Positions 8,551 to 16,319 of a stretch of DNA of 59,854 bases are shown in pieces. The notes under the pieces are model-generated. The model was not told where the DNA came from, ran no database searches, and saw nothing but the letters and a program-made list of their open reading frames with translations. The DNA is from Hyphomicrobiales bacterium. Its GTDB lineage: Bacteria; Pseudomonadota; Alphaproteobacteria; Rhizobiales; Rhizobiaceae. The stretch is from positions 1 to 59,854 of the forward strand of contig QEVK01000023.1 in the NCBI GenBank assembly GCA_003577315.1, written 5' to 3'. A program made the position numbers and the translations under genes. Each line of letters opens with the position of its first letter. Positions within the stretch are counted from its first letter, which is position 1.

Positions 8551-8578
8551 TGTCAATCATCTAATTGAAATAGGTGAT
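8551..8578 (-). promoter_or_regulatory. Promoter and TetR operator before the EthD gene
   Basis: On the minus strand TTGACA (8556-8551) forms a -35 box. Directly upstream, 8556-8578 is a 23-bp near-palindrome, ATCAyCTA facing TAGrTGAT, with 9 of 11 positions paired. Its half-sites match those at 5773-5794, which links the EthD gene to the TetR regulator at 5912-6526. Confidence 0.5.
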
Positions 8579-8638
8579 TTCAACCGAATGGATCGCCACC
8601 ACCAATCCGGTTCGCCGCCCTCCCGGGTGGTTGGGGCC

Positions 8639-8688
8639 AGCCGCGTTTATGCGGCGTCAAGCGAGTCCGCCTGACTGCAAGATGCTCT
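8639..8688 (-). repeat. Dispersed intergenic repeat, copy B (partial)
   Basis: On the minus strand this begins AGAGCATCTTGCAGTCAGGC and continues for 50 bp. It is the same element as the 68-bp copies at 23080-23148 and 39542-39610, but lacks their distal 18 bp and adjacent hairpin. It lies in the 269-bp gap between the EthD gene and livK, next to a run of nine G at 8692-8700. Confidence 0.85.
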
Positions 8689-8711
8689 GGCGGGGGGGGG
8701 AAGGGATTGCC

Positions 8712-8743
8712 GCCTGCGCGCGGGTGGCCCCCCGCGCGCAGGC
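8712..8743 (-). terminator. Hairpin terminator after livK
   Basis: Perfect 13-bp inverted repeat, GCCTGCGCGCGGG facing CCCGCGCGCAGGC across 6 bases, 13 bases beyond the livK stop at 8756. There is no clear U tract, as is common in GC-rich alphaproteobacteria. It would end the seven-gene TetR-livF-G-ligase-livH-M-K operon. Confidence 0.65.
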
Positions 8744-8755
8744 GTGCGGTTCGGC

Positions 8756-9922
8756 TCAGCGGTAGCTGACGAACCCGGTCAACGGCTCGACGGTGTTCTC
8801 CATCGGGTTGACCCGAACGATCTGGACCTCGCGCGCGGCGGTGTTCCGGTCGTTGGTGAAGTCCAGCGGCGAGGAGAGCCCGCCGCTGTCGAGGGCGTCG
8901 ATCTTCTTCAGGTTGTCGTTCAGGCAGTCGCGGGTCAGCTCGCGGCCGCAGGCCTCGGCGGCGGCGAGAACCGCCTTGGTGCCGAGATAGCCGGTGAGCG
9001 AGAAGCGGTTCAGGCTCTTCTGCTCCTCCTCGCCCAGATGCTGCCTGGCGAGCTCGCGGAAGCCGGCCGCCGCCTCACTGGCGATCGGCACGACGTAGTC
9101 GGCGGCGTAATAGGCCATGTTGTAGGGGGCCGACAGCCGCGCCGTCATGTCGATGGCGCCGGTGTGCGCGTGCGCGGTCGGGATGTTCATGCGCAGCTTG
9201 GCCAGCTCCTTCAGCACGCCCGGCGTCTCGGCGATGACGCCGCCGACGGCCAGCGCGCCGATGCCCTGGCTGCGCAGGCGCAGGATCTCGGCCGAGAAGT
9301 CCTTCTGGCCGCGCTTGAAGCGCACCGGCGGCACGCTCGGCAGGCCGAGCTTCTCGACGGCCATCATCACGCCGGCCTCGACATGGGCGCCGTAGTCGTC
9401 GTCCTGGGCGATGACGGCATAGGGGCCCTCGGGCTTGTCGTTCTCGCTGATGTACTTGATCTGCGCGAAGAACATGTCCTCGTAGTCGGCGCCGAGCATG
9501 AACACGTAAGGCCGCACCGGCTCGACCGCGGCGTTGGAGACCGAGGTCGAGACCATGGTCGGGATCTTCTTCTCGTCGATCACCGGCAGCATGGCGCCGA
9601 GGCTGCCGCCGCCGCTGGTGCCGACCAGGGCGAGGATGCCGTCGTCGGCGAGCTTGACCAGGCCCTGATAGGCGCGGCTCGGCACGTAGCCGTCGTCCTC
9701 GACCAGCATGCGCACGGTGCGGCCGTGGATGCCGCCCTTGGCGTTGTACTCGGCGATGGCGAGGCGGCTGCCGGCGCTCGCGCCGAGGCCGGGGAAGCTC
9801 GCCGGGCCGGACATCGGCAGCACCGCGCCGAGCACGATCTCGGTGTCGGTGACGCCGGGGGTCTGCGCCATCGCCGGTGTGCCGAGGCACAGGGCAAGCG
9901 CCACATATGTGAGTGCTTTCAT
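8756..9922 (-). CDS. livK: Branched-chain amino acid-type ABC substrate-binding protein
   Basis: 388-residue periplasmic binding protein (Leu/Ile/Val-binding fold). The signal peptide MKALTYVALALCLGTPAMA precedes QTPGVTDTEIVLGAVLPMSG. LVGTSGGGSLGAMLPVIDEK is the conserved hinge/ligand region. I chose the ATG at 9922 since GAGGAG lies just upstream; an ATG four codons earlier (9934) is possible. It is the last gene of an operon that also encodes an acyl-CoA ligase, so an aromatic or aliphatic carboxylate is a more likely ligand than an amino acid. It may also serve the Liv set at 2227-5606, which has no binding protein. Confidence 0.88.
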   Translation of the reverse strand: MKALTYVALALCLGTPAMAQTPGVTDTEIVLGAVLPMSGPASFPGLGASAGSRLAIAEYNAKGGIHGRTVRMLVEDDGYVPSRAYQGLVKLADDGILALVGTSGGGSLGAMLPVIDEKKIPTMVSTSVSNAAVEPVRPYVFMLGADYEDMFFAQIKYISENDKPEGPYAVIAQDDDYGAHVEAGVMMAVEKLGLPSVPPVRFKRGQKDFSAEILRLRSQGIGALAVGGVIAETPGVLKELAKLRMNIPTAHAHTGAIDMTARLSAPYNMAYYAADYVVPIASEAAAGFRELARQHLGEEEQKSLNRFSLTGYLGTKAVLAAAEACGRELTRDCLNDNLKKIDALDSGGLSSPLDFTNDRNTAAREVQIVRVNPMENTVEPLTGFVSYR

Positions 9923-9945
9923 TTTCTCCTCCATTGAAGACCGGG

Positions 9946-10989
9946 TCAAACCGACAGCGGCCATTGCAGCCAGTAGCGTTTCGTCCTGCGCCAGATGCCG
10001 ATCAGCCCGTCGGGCTCGATCCGGAGCATGACGATGATGAGCACGCCGGTGACGACGGCGCGGATTTCGAAGACGTGGGCGGAGCCGGTCTCGCCGGTCC
10101 AGCCGACGAGCGCCAGCAGGCCGCGGGCGATCTCGGGCAGGAGCACGATGAAGGCCGCGCCGAGGATGGCGCCGGCGACCGAGCCGACCCCGCCGACGAG
10201 CAGCATGGCCAGCGCCTCGATCGACAGGAACAGGCCGAACACGTCGGCGGTGATGAAGCGCAGTTGCAGCGCCATCAGCGCGCCGGCGACGCCGACGATC
10301 GACGACGAGACGAAGAACGACAGCAGCTTGTAGCGGACGAGGTCGATGCCCATCGACTTGGCGGCGATGTCGTGGTCGCGCAGCGCGATCCACGCCCGGC
10401 CCGAGCGCGAGCGCATCAGGTTGTTGACGAAGACGACCGTCAGCACCGCGACGATCAGCGCGATGTAGTACATGCCGCGCCCGTCGGCGATGCGCAGGCC
10501 GAGGAAGCTGACGTCGGGGATGCGCAGGCCGAACGGCCCGCCGGTCAGCGGCTCGGCATAGAGGATGATGTGGATGACGATCAGCGAGGCCGCGAGCGTG
10601 GTGATGGCGAGGTAGAGGCCCTTCAGCCGCAGCGACGGCACGCCGATCAGGAGGCTCAACGTGCCGGTGATCAGGCCGGCGAGCGGGACCGCCAGCTCCG
10701 TCGGCAGCGACAGGTCGCGGATCAGCAGGCCGCAGGCATAGCCGCCGATGGCGAGGAAGCCCGACTGGCCGAGGCTGATCAGGCCGGTGGTGCCGGTCAG
10801 CACGTTGAGCCCGACCACGCCGACGGTGGCGATCAGCACCGTGGTCGAGACGACGAGGAGGTGGCCCGACACCGCCCACGGCAGCGCCACGAGCGCGGCG
10901 ACGAGCGCGCCCGCCCAGGCCCAGGTGATCGGGTTGGTGGTGAGGGCGAGGAGCCGCCCGTAGGTCTCGACGGCGTGGCCGGTCCGCAT
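9946..10989 (-). CDS. livM: Branched-chain amino acid-type ABC permease LivM
   Basis: 347-residue inner-membrane permease with the LivM motifs GLNVLTGTTGLISLGQSGF (about residues 57-75) and GVPSLRLKGLYLAITTLA. The start codon ATG at 10989 shares its A with the livH stop (TGATG), so the two are translationally coupled. An earlier, longer frame continues upstream only because the gene overlaps livH. It pairs with LivH to form the membrane pore of the second Liv importer. Confidence 0.88.
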   Translation of the reverse strand: MRTGHAVETYGRLLALTTNPITWAWAGALVAALVALPWAVSGHLLVVSTTVLIATVGVVGLNVLTGTTGLISLGQSGFLAIGGYACGLLIRDLSLPTELAVPLAGLITGTLSLLIGVPSLRLKGLYLAITTLAASLIVIHIILYAEPLTGGPFGLRIPDVSFLGLRIADGRGMYYIALIVAVLTVVFVNNLMRSRSGRAWIALRDHDIAAKSMGIDLVRYKLLSFFVSSSIVGVAGALMALQLRFITADVFGLFLSIEALAMLLVGGVGSVAGAILGAAFIVLLPEIARGLLALVGWTGETGSAHVFEIRAVVTGVLIIVMLRIEPDGLIGIWRRTKRYWLQWPLSV

Positions 10990-11861
10990 CACACGCGCTC
11001 CAGTTCCTTTTCGCCGAACAGGCCGTAGGGACGGACCATGAGCACGGCGATGATGATGACGAAGCCGGAGATCTCCTTGAGGCCGTAGCCGATGTAGCCC
11101 TCCGACAGGCTGGCGGCGATGCCGACGACGACCGCGCCGAAGGCCGAGCCGAGCGGCGAATCGAGGCCGCCGAGGATGGCGGCGGGAAAGGCCTGGAAGC
11201 CGATCTGCCACATGTCCGGCGCGCGGGCGACGATCAGCGCGTAGCAGACGCCGGCGACGCCCGACACCGCCGAGGCGATCATCCACGACAGGCCCTGGAG
11301 CCGGCGCACGTTGATGCCCATCAAGAGCGCGGCGGTCTCGTCGTGGGCGGCGGCGCGCATGGCGACGCCGACGCGCGAGAAGCGGAAGAAGGCCCAGGCC
11401 GCGGCCGAGATCGCCACGAACAGCGCCAGCGCGAAGATCTGGTCGCCCAGCATCATCACCGGGCCGAACTCGTAGAGCTGGCTCTTGAGCGGCGCGTCGA
11501 TCGGCTCGGACTCGACGCCCCAGAAGATCGGCACCAGCCCGCGCAGCACGATGGCGACGCCCACCGTGGTCATGATGATCGAGAACTGCGACTGGCCGAT
11601 CATCGGCCGGATGAACACGCGCTCGAGCAGCGCGCCGAAGGCGCCGCCGACCACGATGGCGATGAGCAGCAGCAGCCACAGCGGCGCGGCGACGAACGTG
11701 CCGACCATCCACGAGAAGTAGAGGACGAACATCATCACCTCGCCCTGGGCGAAGTTGACGACGCCGGTGGTCTTGTAGATCACCGCGAAGCCGATGGCGA
11801 TCAGCCCGTAGAGCGAGCCGAAGATCAGGCCCGAGGCGACGAGATTGGCGAAATAGTCCAT
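10989..11861 (-). CDS. livH: Branched-chain amino acid-type ABC permease LivH
   Basis: 290-residue permease beginning MDYFANLVASGLIFGSLYGL. GVVNFAQGEVMMF at about residues 33-45 and GGLDSPLGSAFGAVVVG near 212 are LivH hallmarks. It starts 3 bp after the acyl-CoA ligase stop and overlaps livM by one base at its own stop, as in a single transcript. Confidence 0.88.
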   Translation of the reverse strand: MDYFANLVASGLIFGSLYGLIAIGFAVIYKTTGVVNFAQGEVMMFVLYFSWMVGTFVAAPLWLLLLIAIVVGGAFGALLERVFIRPMIGQSQFSIIMTTVGVAIVLRGLVPIFWGVESEPIDAPLKSQLYEFGPVMMLGDQIFALALFVAISAAAWAFFRFSRVGVAMRAAAHDETAALLMGINVRRLQGLSWMIASAVSGVAGVCYALIVARAPDMWQIGFQAFPAAILGGLDSPLGSAFGAVVVGIAASLSEGYIGYGLKEISGFVIIIAVLMVRPYGLFGEKELERV

Positions 11862-11864
11862 CGC

Positions 11865-13709
11865 TTACGCCTCCGCGGGCTGCGACGCATAGAGCGCGTC
11901 GATGATGTCGGCGAACTTCTTCTCGATCGAGCGGCGGCGCACCTTCATCGTCGCCGTCACCTCGCCGTCGTCGTGGTCGAGCTCCTTCTGGAGGATCGCG
12001 AAGCGGCGCACGTTCTCGACGCGGGCGAACTCGCCGTTGAAGCGGTCGATCTCGGCCCGGACCAGCGCCTCAACCTCGGCGTTGCGGGCGAGGCTTGCAT
12101 AGTTGGTGTAGGCGATGCCCAGCGACTGCGCCCACTTGCCGACCACCTCGTAGTCGATCTGGATCAGGGCGGTGAGGAACTTGCGTCCCTCGCCGATCAG
12201 GATGGCCTCGCGGATGTAGGGCGAGTCCTTCAGCCGGTTCTCGATCAGCGACGGGGTGATGTTCTTGCCGCCGGAGGTGATGAGCACGTCCTTCTTGCGG
12301 TCGGTGATGAACAGCGAGCCGTCCGCGCTGCGGCGGGCGATGTCGCCCGAGTGCAGCCAGCCGTCGACGATGGCCTCGCGCGTCGCCTCCTCGTTGTAGA
12401 GGTAGCCGGAGAAGACGGCGTCGCTGCGCAGCACCAGCTCGCCGTCGTCGGTCAGCTTCTCCTCCCAGCCGTCGAGCGCCGGGCCGCAGGAGCCGTGCAC
12501 GGTCGAGCCCATGAACTGGGTGTGGGTCGCGCCGCAGGTCTCGGTCATGCCGAAGATCTGGTATATCTCCAGCCCGATCGCCCAGTAGAAGCGCAGCACC
12601 TCGGGCGAGATCGGCGCGCCGCCGCAGAACAGCCTGCCGCCGGCCCGGTTGAGGCCGACCCATGTCTGGAGCGAGCGGAACACGGTGAGCCACAGGAAGG
12701 CGTGGACCAGCCGGTCGCGGGAGGAGGCGAAGCGGCCGCCATTGGCCAGCCGCCGGTCGGCGATGCGCTTGCCGGCCTCGATCGCGGTCTCGGCCACCTT
12801 GCGCGGCAAGGGCCGCGTGTCGAGCAGCCGCACGGTGATGGTGCTTTGCAGCTTCTCCCAGATGCGCGGCACGCCGAGGAAGGCGTTGGGCGCGACCTCG
12901 CGCAGGTCCTGGAGCACGGTGTCGATCGATTCGGCGAAGCTGACCGTGGTGCCGTTGATAAGCTGCATCACGGTCGAGAACTCGCGCTCGGCGACATGGC
13001 AGAGCGGCAGGTAGGCCAGCATCGACAGCGGCCGCCGGTCGAGCCCGTGCCGGGCGATCATGCGCCGGGCGTTGGCGATCAGGCCGCGATGGCTGAGCAT
13101 CGCCCCCTTGGGCAGGCCGGTGGTGCCGGAGGTGTAGACGATGACGGCGGTGTCCGACGGCTTGACGGCGTCGATGCGCGCCTCGATCAGCGCCCGGTCG
13201 GCGGCGATGCGGGCGCGGCCCTGCGCCAGCACCTCGGCGAAGCTCTTCAGCATCGGGTGGGCGTAGTCGCGCATGCCCTTCATGTCGACGCACAGGATGT
13301 GCCTCAGCTCCGGCAGGCCGCCCGGCTGGGCCAGCGCCTCCAGAACCTTGTCGGTCTGCTCCTGGTCGCCGCAGACCACGACCCGGGCGCGCGAGTGCTC
13401 GAGGATGTATTTCACCTCCGGCCACGGGCTCGTCGGGTAGATGCCGATGCAGGCGCCGCCGAGCGACTGGGCGGCGAGGTCGCCATACATCCATTCCGGC
13501 GTGTTCTCGCTGGCCACGCAGAGGAAGTCGTCGCCGGTGAAGCCGAGCGCGTCGAGGCCCAGCGCCAGCTCGCACACCCGCTCGAAATAGTCGGCGTAGG
13601 TGATGCGCTTCCAGATGCCGAGGTCCTTCTCGCGCAGCGCCACCGCGTCGGGGCGGGTGCGCGCCCAGTGGCGCAGCAGTCCGGGGATGGTCTGGCTGTC
13701 GTAGTCCAT
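11865..13709 (-). CDS. AMP-dependent long-chain acyl-CoA synthetase-like ligase
   Basis: 614-residue adenylate-forming enzyme converting a carboxylic acid, ATP and CoA to acyl-CoA. The P-loop motif YTSGTTGLPKGA is near residue 190, IFGMTETCGATH holds the A5 motif, GWLHSGDIA the A7 motif, and ITDRKKDVLITSGGKNITP the A8 hinge. The size and FMGSTVHGSCGPAL region resemble FadD15/long-chain ligases. The start at 13709 follows GGGAGGGGACG. It is embedded between livG and livH, which implies that the imported solute is a carboxylate activated on entry. Substrate chain length or aromatic nature cannot be told. Confidence 0.86.
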   Translation of the reverse strand: MDYDSQTIPGLLRHWARTRPDAVALREKDLGIWKRITYADYFERVCELALGLDALGFTGDDFLCVASENTPEWMYGDLAAQSLGGACIGIYPTSPWPEVKYILEHSRARVVVCGDQEQTDKVLEALAQPGGLPELRHILCVDMKGMRDYAHPMLKSFAEVLAQGRARIAADRALIEARIDAVKPSDTAVIVYTSGTTGLPKGAMLSHRGLIANARRMIARHGLDRRPLSMLAYLPLCHVAEREFSTVMQLINGTTVSFAESIDTVLQDLREVAPNAFLGVPRIWEKLQSTITVRLLDTRPLPRKVAETAIEAGKRIADRRLANGGRFASSRDRLVHAFLWLTVFRSLQTWVGLNRAGGRLFCGGAPISPEVLRFYWAIGLEIYQIFGMTETCGATHTQFMGSTVHGSCGPALDGWEEKLTDDGELVLRSDAVFSGYLYNEEATREAIVDGWLHSGDIARRSADGSLFITDRKKDVLITSGGKNITPSLIENRLKDSPYIREAILIGEGRKFLTALIQIDYEVVGKWAQSLGIAYTNYASLARNAEVEALVRAEIDRFNGEFARVENVRRFAILQKELDHDDGEVTATMKVRRRSIEKKFADIIDALYASQPAEA

Positions 13710-13720
13710 CGTCCCCTCCC

Positions 13721-14485
13721 TCACGCGCCGCCGAGATAGGCGTCGATGACGCGGGGGTCGGCGGCGACCTCCCCCGGCGTGCCGTCGGCGATGCGCTCGC
13801 CGAAGCTCAGCACCGTCACCCGGTCGGAGATGTCCATGACGATGCTCATGTCGTGCTCGATCATCAGCACCGCGATCGACAGCTCCTGCTTGATGTCGAG
13901 GATGAAGCGGGCGATGTCCTCGGTCTCCTCGGTGTTCATGCCCGACACCATCTCGTCGAGCAGCAGCAGCTTCGGGCCGGTGGCCAGCGCGCGGCCGAGC
14001 TCGACGCGCTTCTGCAACCCGTAGGACAGCATGCCGACGACCTCGTTGCGCAGGTGCTCGATCTCGAGGAACTCGATGATGCGCTCGACCTCCTCGCGGG
14101 CGCGGATCTCGCGGGCCCGCGTCGAGCCGAAGAACACGCCGTCGGAAAGGACGTTGCCGCCGATGCGGTGGTGCATGCCGACGAGCAGGTTCTCGACCAC
14201 GGTGGCGTGCGAGAACACGGCCAGGTTCTGGAAGGTGCGGCCGATGCCGAGCCGCGCCAGGTGGTGCGGGCGGGCGCGGCTGACGTCGCGGCCGTCGAAG
14301 ACGGCGCGGCCGGAGGACGGCTTCACCAGCGCGCTGATCATGTTGAACAGCGTCGTCTTGCCGGCGCCGTTCGGCCCGATCACCGAATGGATGCTGGCGG
14401 GCGCCACGTCGAAGCTGACGCCGCGCACCGCATGCACGCCGCCGAAGCTCTTCGACAGGCCCTCGACCGACAGCAGCGCGCTCAT
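13721..14485 (-). CDS. livG: Liv-type ABC transporter ATPase LivG
   Basis: 254-residue ATPase with Walker A GPNGAGKTT, IGRTFQNLAVFSHATV, the degenerate signature LSYGLQKRVELG and Walker B LLLLDEMVSGMNTEE. Note Met instead of the usual Pro after LLLDE, a variation seen in some LivG proteins. I chose the ATG at 14485 because it forms an ATGA overlap with the livF stop; a GTG three codons upstream is also open. It is followed 11 bp later by the acyl-CoA ligase. Confidence 0.87.
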   Translation of the reverse strand: MSALLSVEGLSKSFGGVHAVRGVSFDVAPASIHSVIGPNGAGKTTLFNMISALVKPSSGRAVFDGRDVSRARPHHLARLGIGRTFQNLAVFSHATVVENLLVGMHHRIGGNVLSDGVFFGSTRAREIRAREEVERIIEFLEIEHLRNEVVGMLSYGLQKRVELGRALATGPKLLLLDEMVSGMNTEETEDIARFILDIKQELSIAVLMIEHDMSIVMDISDRVTVLSFGERIADGTPGEVAADPRVIDAYLGGA

Positions 14486-15282
14486 GCCAGCCACCTCTTC
14501 CTGCGCTTGTAGTGCTTGAGATCGCGCAGGCTCTTGCGCTCGCCGCCCTTGGCCTGGCCGAGATAGAACTCCTGGATGTCGGCGTTCCCGGCGAGGTCGG
14601 CCGACGGGCCGTCGAGCACGATGCGGCCGTTCTCCATGATGTAGGCGTATTCCGACACGGCCAGAGCCAGCCGCGCGTTCTGCTCGACGAACAGGATCGA
14701 CAGGCCCTCCTCGGCGTTGAGCCGCTTCACGATGTCGAAGATGTCGCGCACGATCTGCGGCGCGAGCCCGAGCGACGGCTCGTCGAGGATGAGCAGCTTC
14801 GGCCGGCCGATCAGCGCGCGGCCGATGGCCACCATCTGCTGCTCGCCGCCCGAGAGCAGGCCGGCGACCGCGTGGCGCTTCTCCCTGACCCGCGGGAACA
14901 TGGCGTAGACGCGCTCAAGCCCCTCGCCGAGCTCGGCGGCGGCGAGCGCGTAGCCGCCGAGGCGCAGGTTCTCCTCGACCGTCATCGTCTCGAACAGGCG
15001 GCGGCCCTCCGGCACCTGCACGATGCCGGCGGCGACGATCTCGTCGGCGTTGCGCGCCGTCAGGTCGACGCCGTCGTAGCGGATCGAGCCGTGGATCAGC
15101 CGCCCCTCCTCGGGATAGAGCACGGCGCTGATCGCCTTGAGCAGCGTCGACTTGCCGGCGCCGTTGGCGCCGAGCAGCGCCACGATGCGGCCCTTGCCGA
15201 CGGTCAGCGACACGTCGCGCACCGCCTCGATGACGTCGTTGTAGAACACCTGGACGTTGAGGACTTCCAGCGCCCCGCTCAT
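14482..15282 (-). CDS. livF: Liv-type ABC transporter ATPase LivF
   Basis: 266-residue ATPase with Walker A GANGAGKST, GRRLFETMTVEENL, signature LSGGEQQM, Walker B LLILDEPSLGLAP and FVEQNARLAL. About 30 extra basic residues at the C-terminus (GGERKSLRDLKHYKRRKRWLA) follow the usual end at FYLGQ. ATGA overlaps at both ends (with the TetR stop at 15279-15282 and with livG) couple its translation tightly to its neighbours. Confidence 0.88.
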   Translation of the reverse strand: MSGALEVLNVQVFYNDVIEAVRDVSLTVGKGRIVALLGANGAGKSTLLKAISAVLYPEEGRLIHGSIRYDGVDLTARNADEIVAAGIVQVPEGRRLFETMTVEENLRLGGYALAAAELGEGLERVYAMFPRVREKRHAVAGLLSGGEQQMVAIGRALIGRPKLLILDEPSLGLAPQIVRDIFDIVKRLNAEEGLSILFVEQNARLALAVSEYAYIMENGRIVLDGPSADLAGNADIQEFYLGQAKGGERKSLRDLKHYKRRKRWLA

Positions 15283-15980
15283 GAGCGGACACCCCCGGCG
15301 ATGGCGCGCAGCTCCTCGGAGATGCCGAGAAGGCGCTCGGCCACGTCGTGCCGGCGCACGTCCGTCTCCGGCGGGCGCGCGAAGGCGTTGTAGATCAGGT
15401 CGGCGATGTTGTCGGCGATCTCGTCGGGGTCGAAGGTGCCGACCTTCATGCGGTAGGGCCACGTCGACTGCTCGACCACGCCGAACAGGATGTCGCGGCC
15501 GAGGCGGGGCGACTTGTCGGCGCGCAGCTCGCCGCGCAGCGCGCCCTCGCTCAGGATCTTCACCACGCGGTTGGCGTAGCGGCGGTTGAGCTTGTGCAGC
15601 TCCGACCCCCAGTACTCGCGCGACATACGCACGACGCCAAAGTAGAAATTCACCAGCTCGGGATAGCGATAGATGCAGTCGATGTGGTGGTAGGTGACGA
15701 AGCGGAGCTGCTCGCGCACGCCGGAGATCTGCTCGAGGCCGGATTCGTAGCTGGCCATCACCTCCTCGTACCAGTCGCACAGCACCGCCATGACGAGCTG
15801 CCTCTTGGTCGGGTAGATGCGGTAGATCGCGCCCTCGACGATGCCGAGACGGCCGGCGATCTCGCCGATCGGCATCTCGACGCCGTTGTTCTCGGTGATC
15901 ACCTCGCGGGCGACCGCGATGATCTCGGCGATGCGATCGCCACGCCGCAGGCGCGCGCCGGCCTTTCTCTCCTCCGCCAC
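15279..15980 (-). CDS. TetR-family transcriptional regulator
   Basis: 233-residue regulator, first gene of the operon. The helix-turn-helix covers about residues 18-60 (VITENNGVEMPIGEIAGRLG is the recognition part), with IYRIYPTKRQLVMAVL in place of the common LYYHF. I chose the GTG at 15980 because GAGGAGG lies about 8 bases upstream; longer frames starting at 16148 have no ribosome site and are Arg/Pro-rich. It is divergent from the quinone oxidoreductase gene. Two GTGA-N7-TCAC sites, one before each divergent gene, are its likely operators. Confidence 0.82.
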   Translation of the reverse strand: MAEERKAGARLRRGDRIAEIIAVAREVITENNGVEMPIGEIAGRLGIVEGAIYRIYPTKRQLVMAVLCDWYEEVMASYESGLEQISGVREQLRFVTYHHIDCIYRYPELVNFYFGVVRMSREYWGSELHKLNRRYANRVVKILSEGALRGELRADKSPRLGRDILFGVVEQSTWPYRMKVGTFDPDEIADNIADLIYNAFARPPETDVRRHDVAERLLGISEELRAIAGGVRS

Positions 15981-16067
15981 CCGATGACCCTCCTCATGCC
16001 TCGAACGGGAAAGCTGGCGCCTCGTCGGCAGCCCGCTGACGGGGTGCGCGACTGGCGTGCAAAATAT

Positions 16068-16082
16068 GTGACATATACTCAC
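16068..16082. promoter_or_regulatory. Candidate TetR operator, site 1
   Basis: GTGACATATACTCAC, a GTGA-N7-TCAC dyad 88 bp before the TetR start at 15980. It recurs almost unchanged at 16254-16268; outside the dyad the flanking AAAA and TAAC bases are also shared. Confidence 0.55.
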
Positions 16083-16253
16083 TAACTTGGCAATAGCTTT
16101 CTTGCTGGGGCTCATCCATCGAAGGATACGGCAGCCCCGCATCCGCAATCCAGAATTGAACTCATTGATTTTATGCTATTTTTAGAACAAAATCCCTCAC
16201 CCGGCGCCAAAGATGGGCACAATGATGACGGGTGGTTGAACAGGTCAGAAAAT

Positions 16254-16268
16254 GTGATAGATACTCAC
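16254..16268. promoter_or_regulatory. Candidate TetR operator, site 2
   Basis: GTGATAGATACTCAC, 52 bp before the oxidoreductase start at 16320, in direct orientation to site 1. The pair within the 339-bp divergent gap suggests that the TetR represses both its own operon and the oxidoreductase/hydratase pair. The rest of the gap holds no gene I can support. Confidence 0.55.
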
Positions 16269-16319
16269 TTAACGGCTGTCGCAGGCGGCGGAACGGCCGG
16301 CACGAGGGAGGCACGGATC

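Noticed and set aside
15981..16148. N-terminal extension of the TetR regulator
   Set aside because: Extra residues are Arg/Pro-rich, include the operator site and lack a ribosome site; GTG at 15980 follows GAGGAGG.
16173..16319. N-terminal extension of the quinone oxidoreductase
   Set aside because: The extra 49 residues do not fit the family start and would cover the operator; GTG at 16320 has a good ribosome site.
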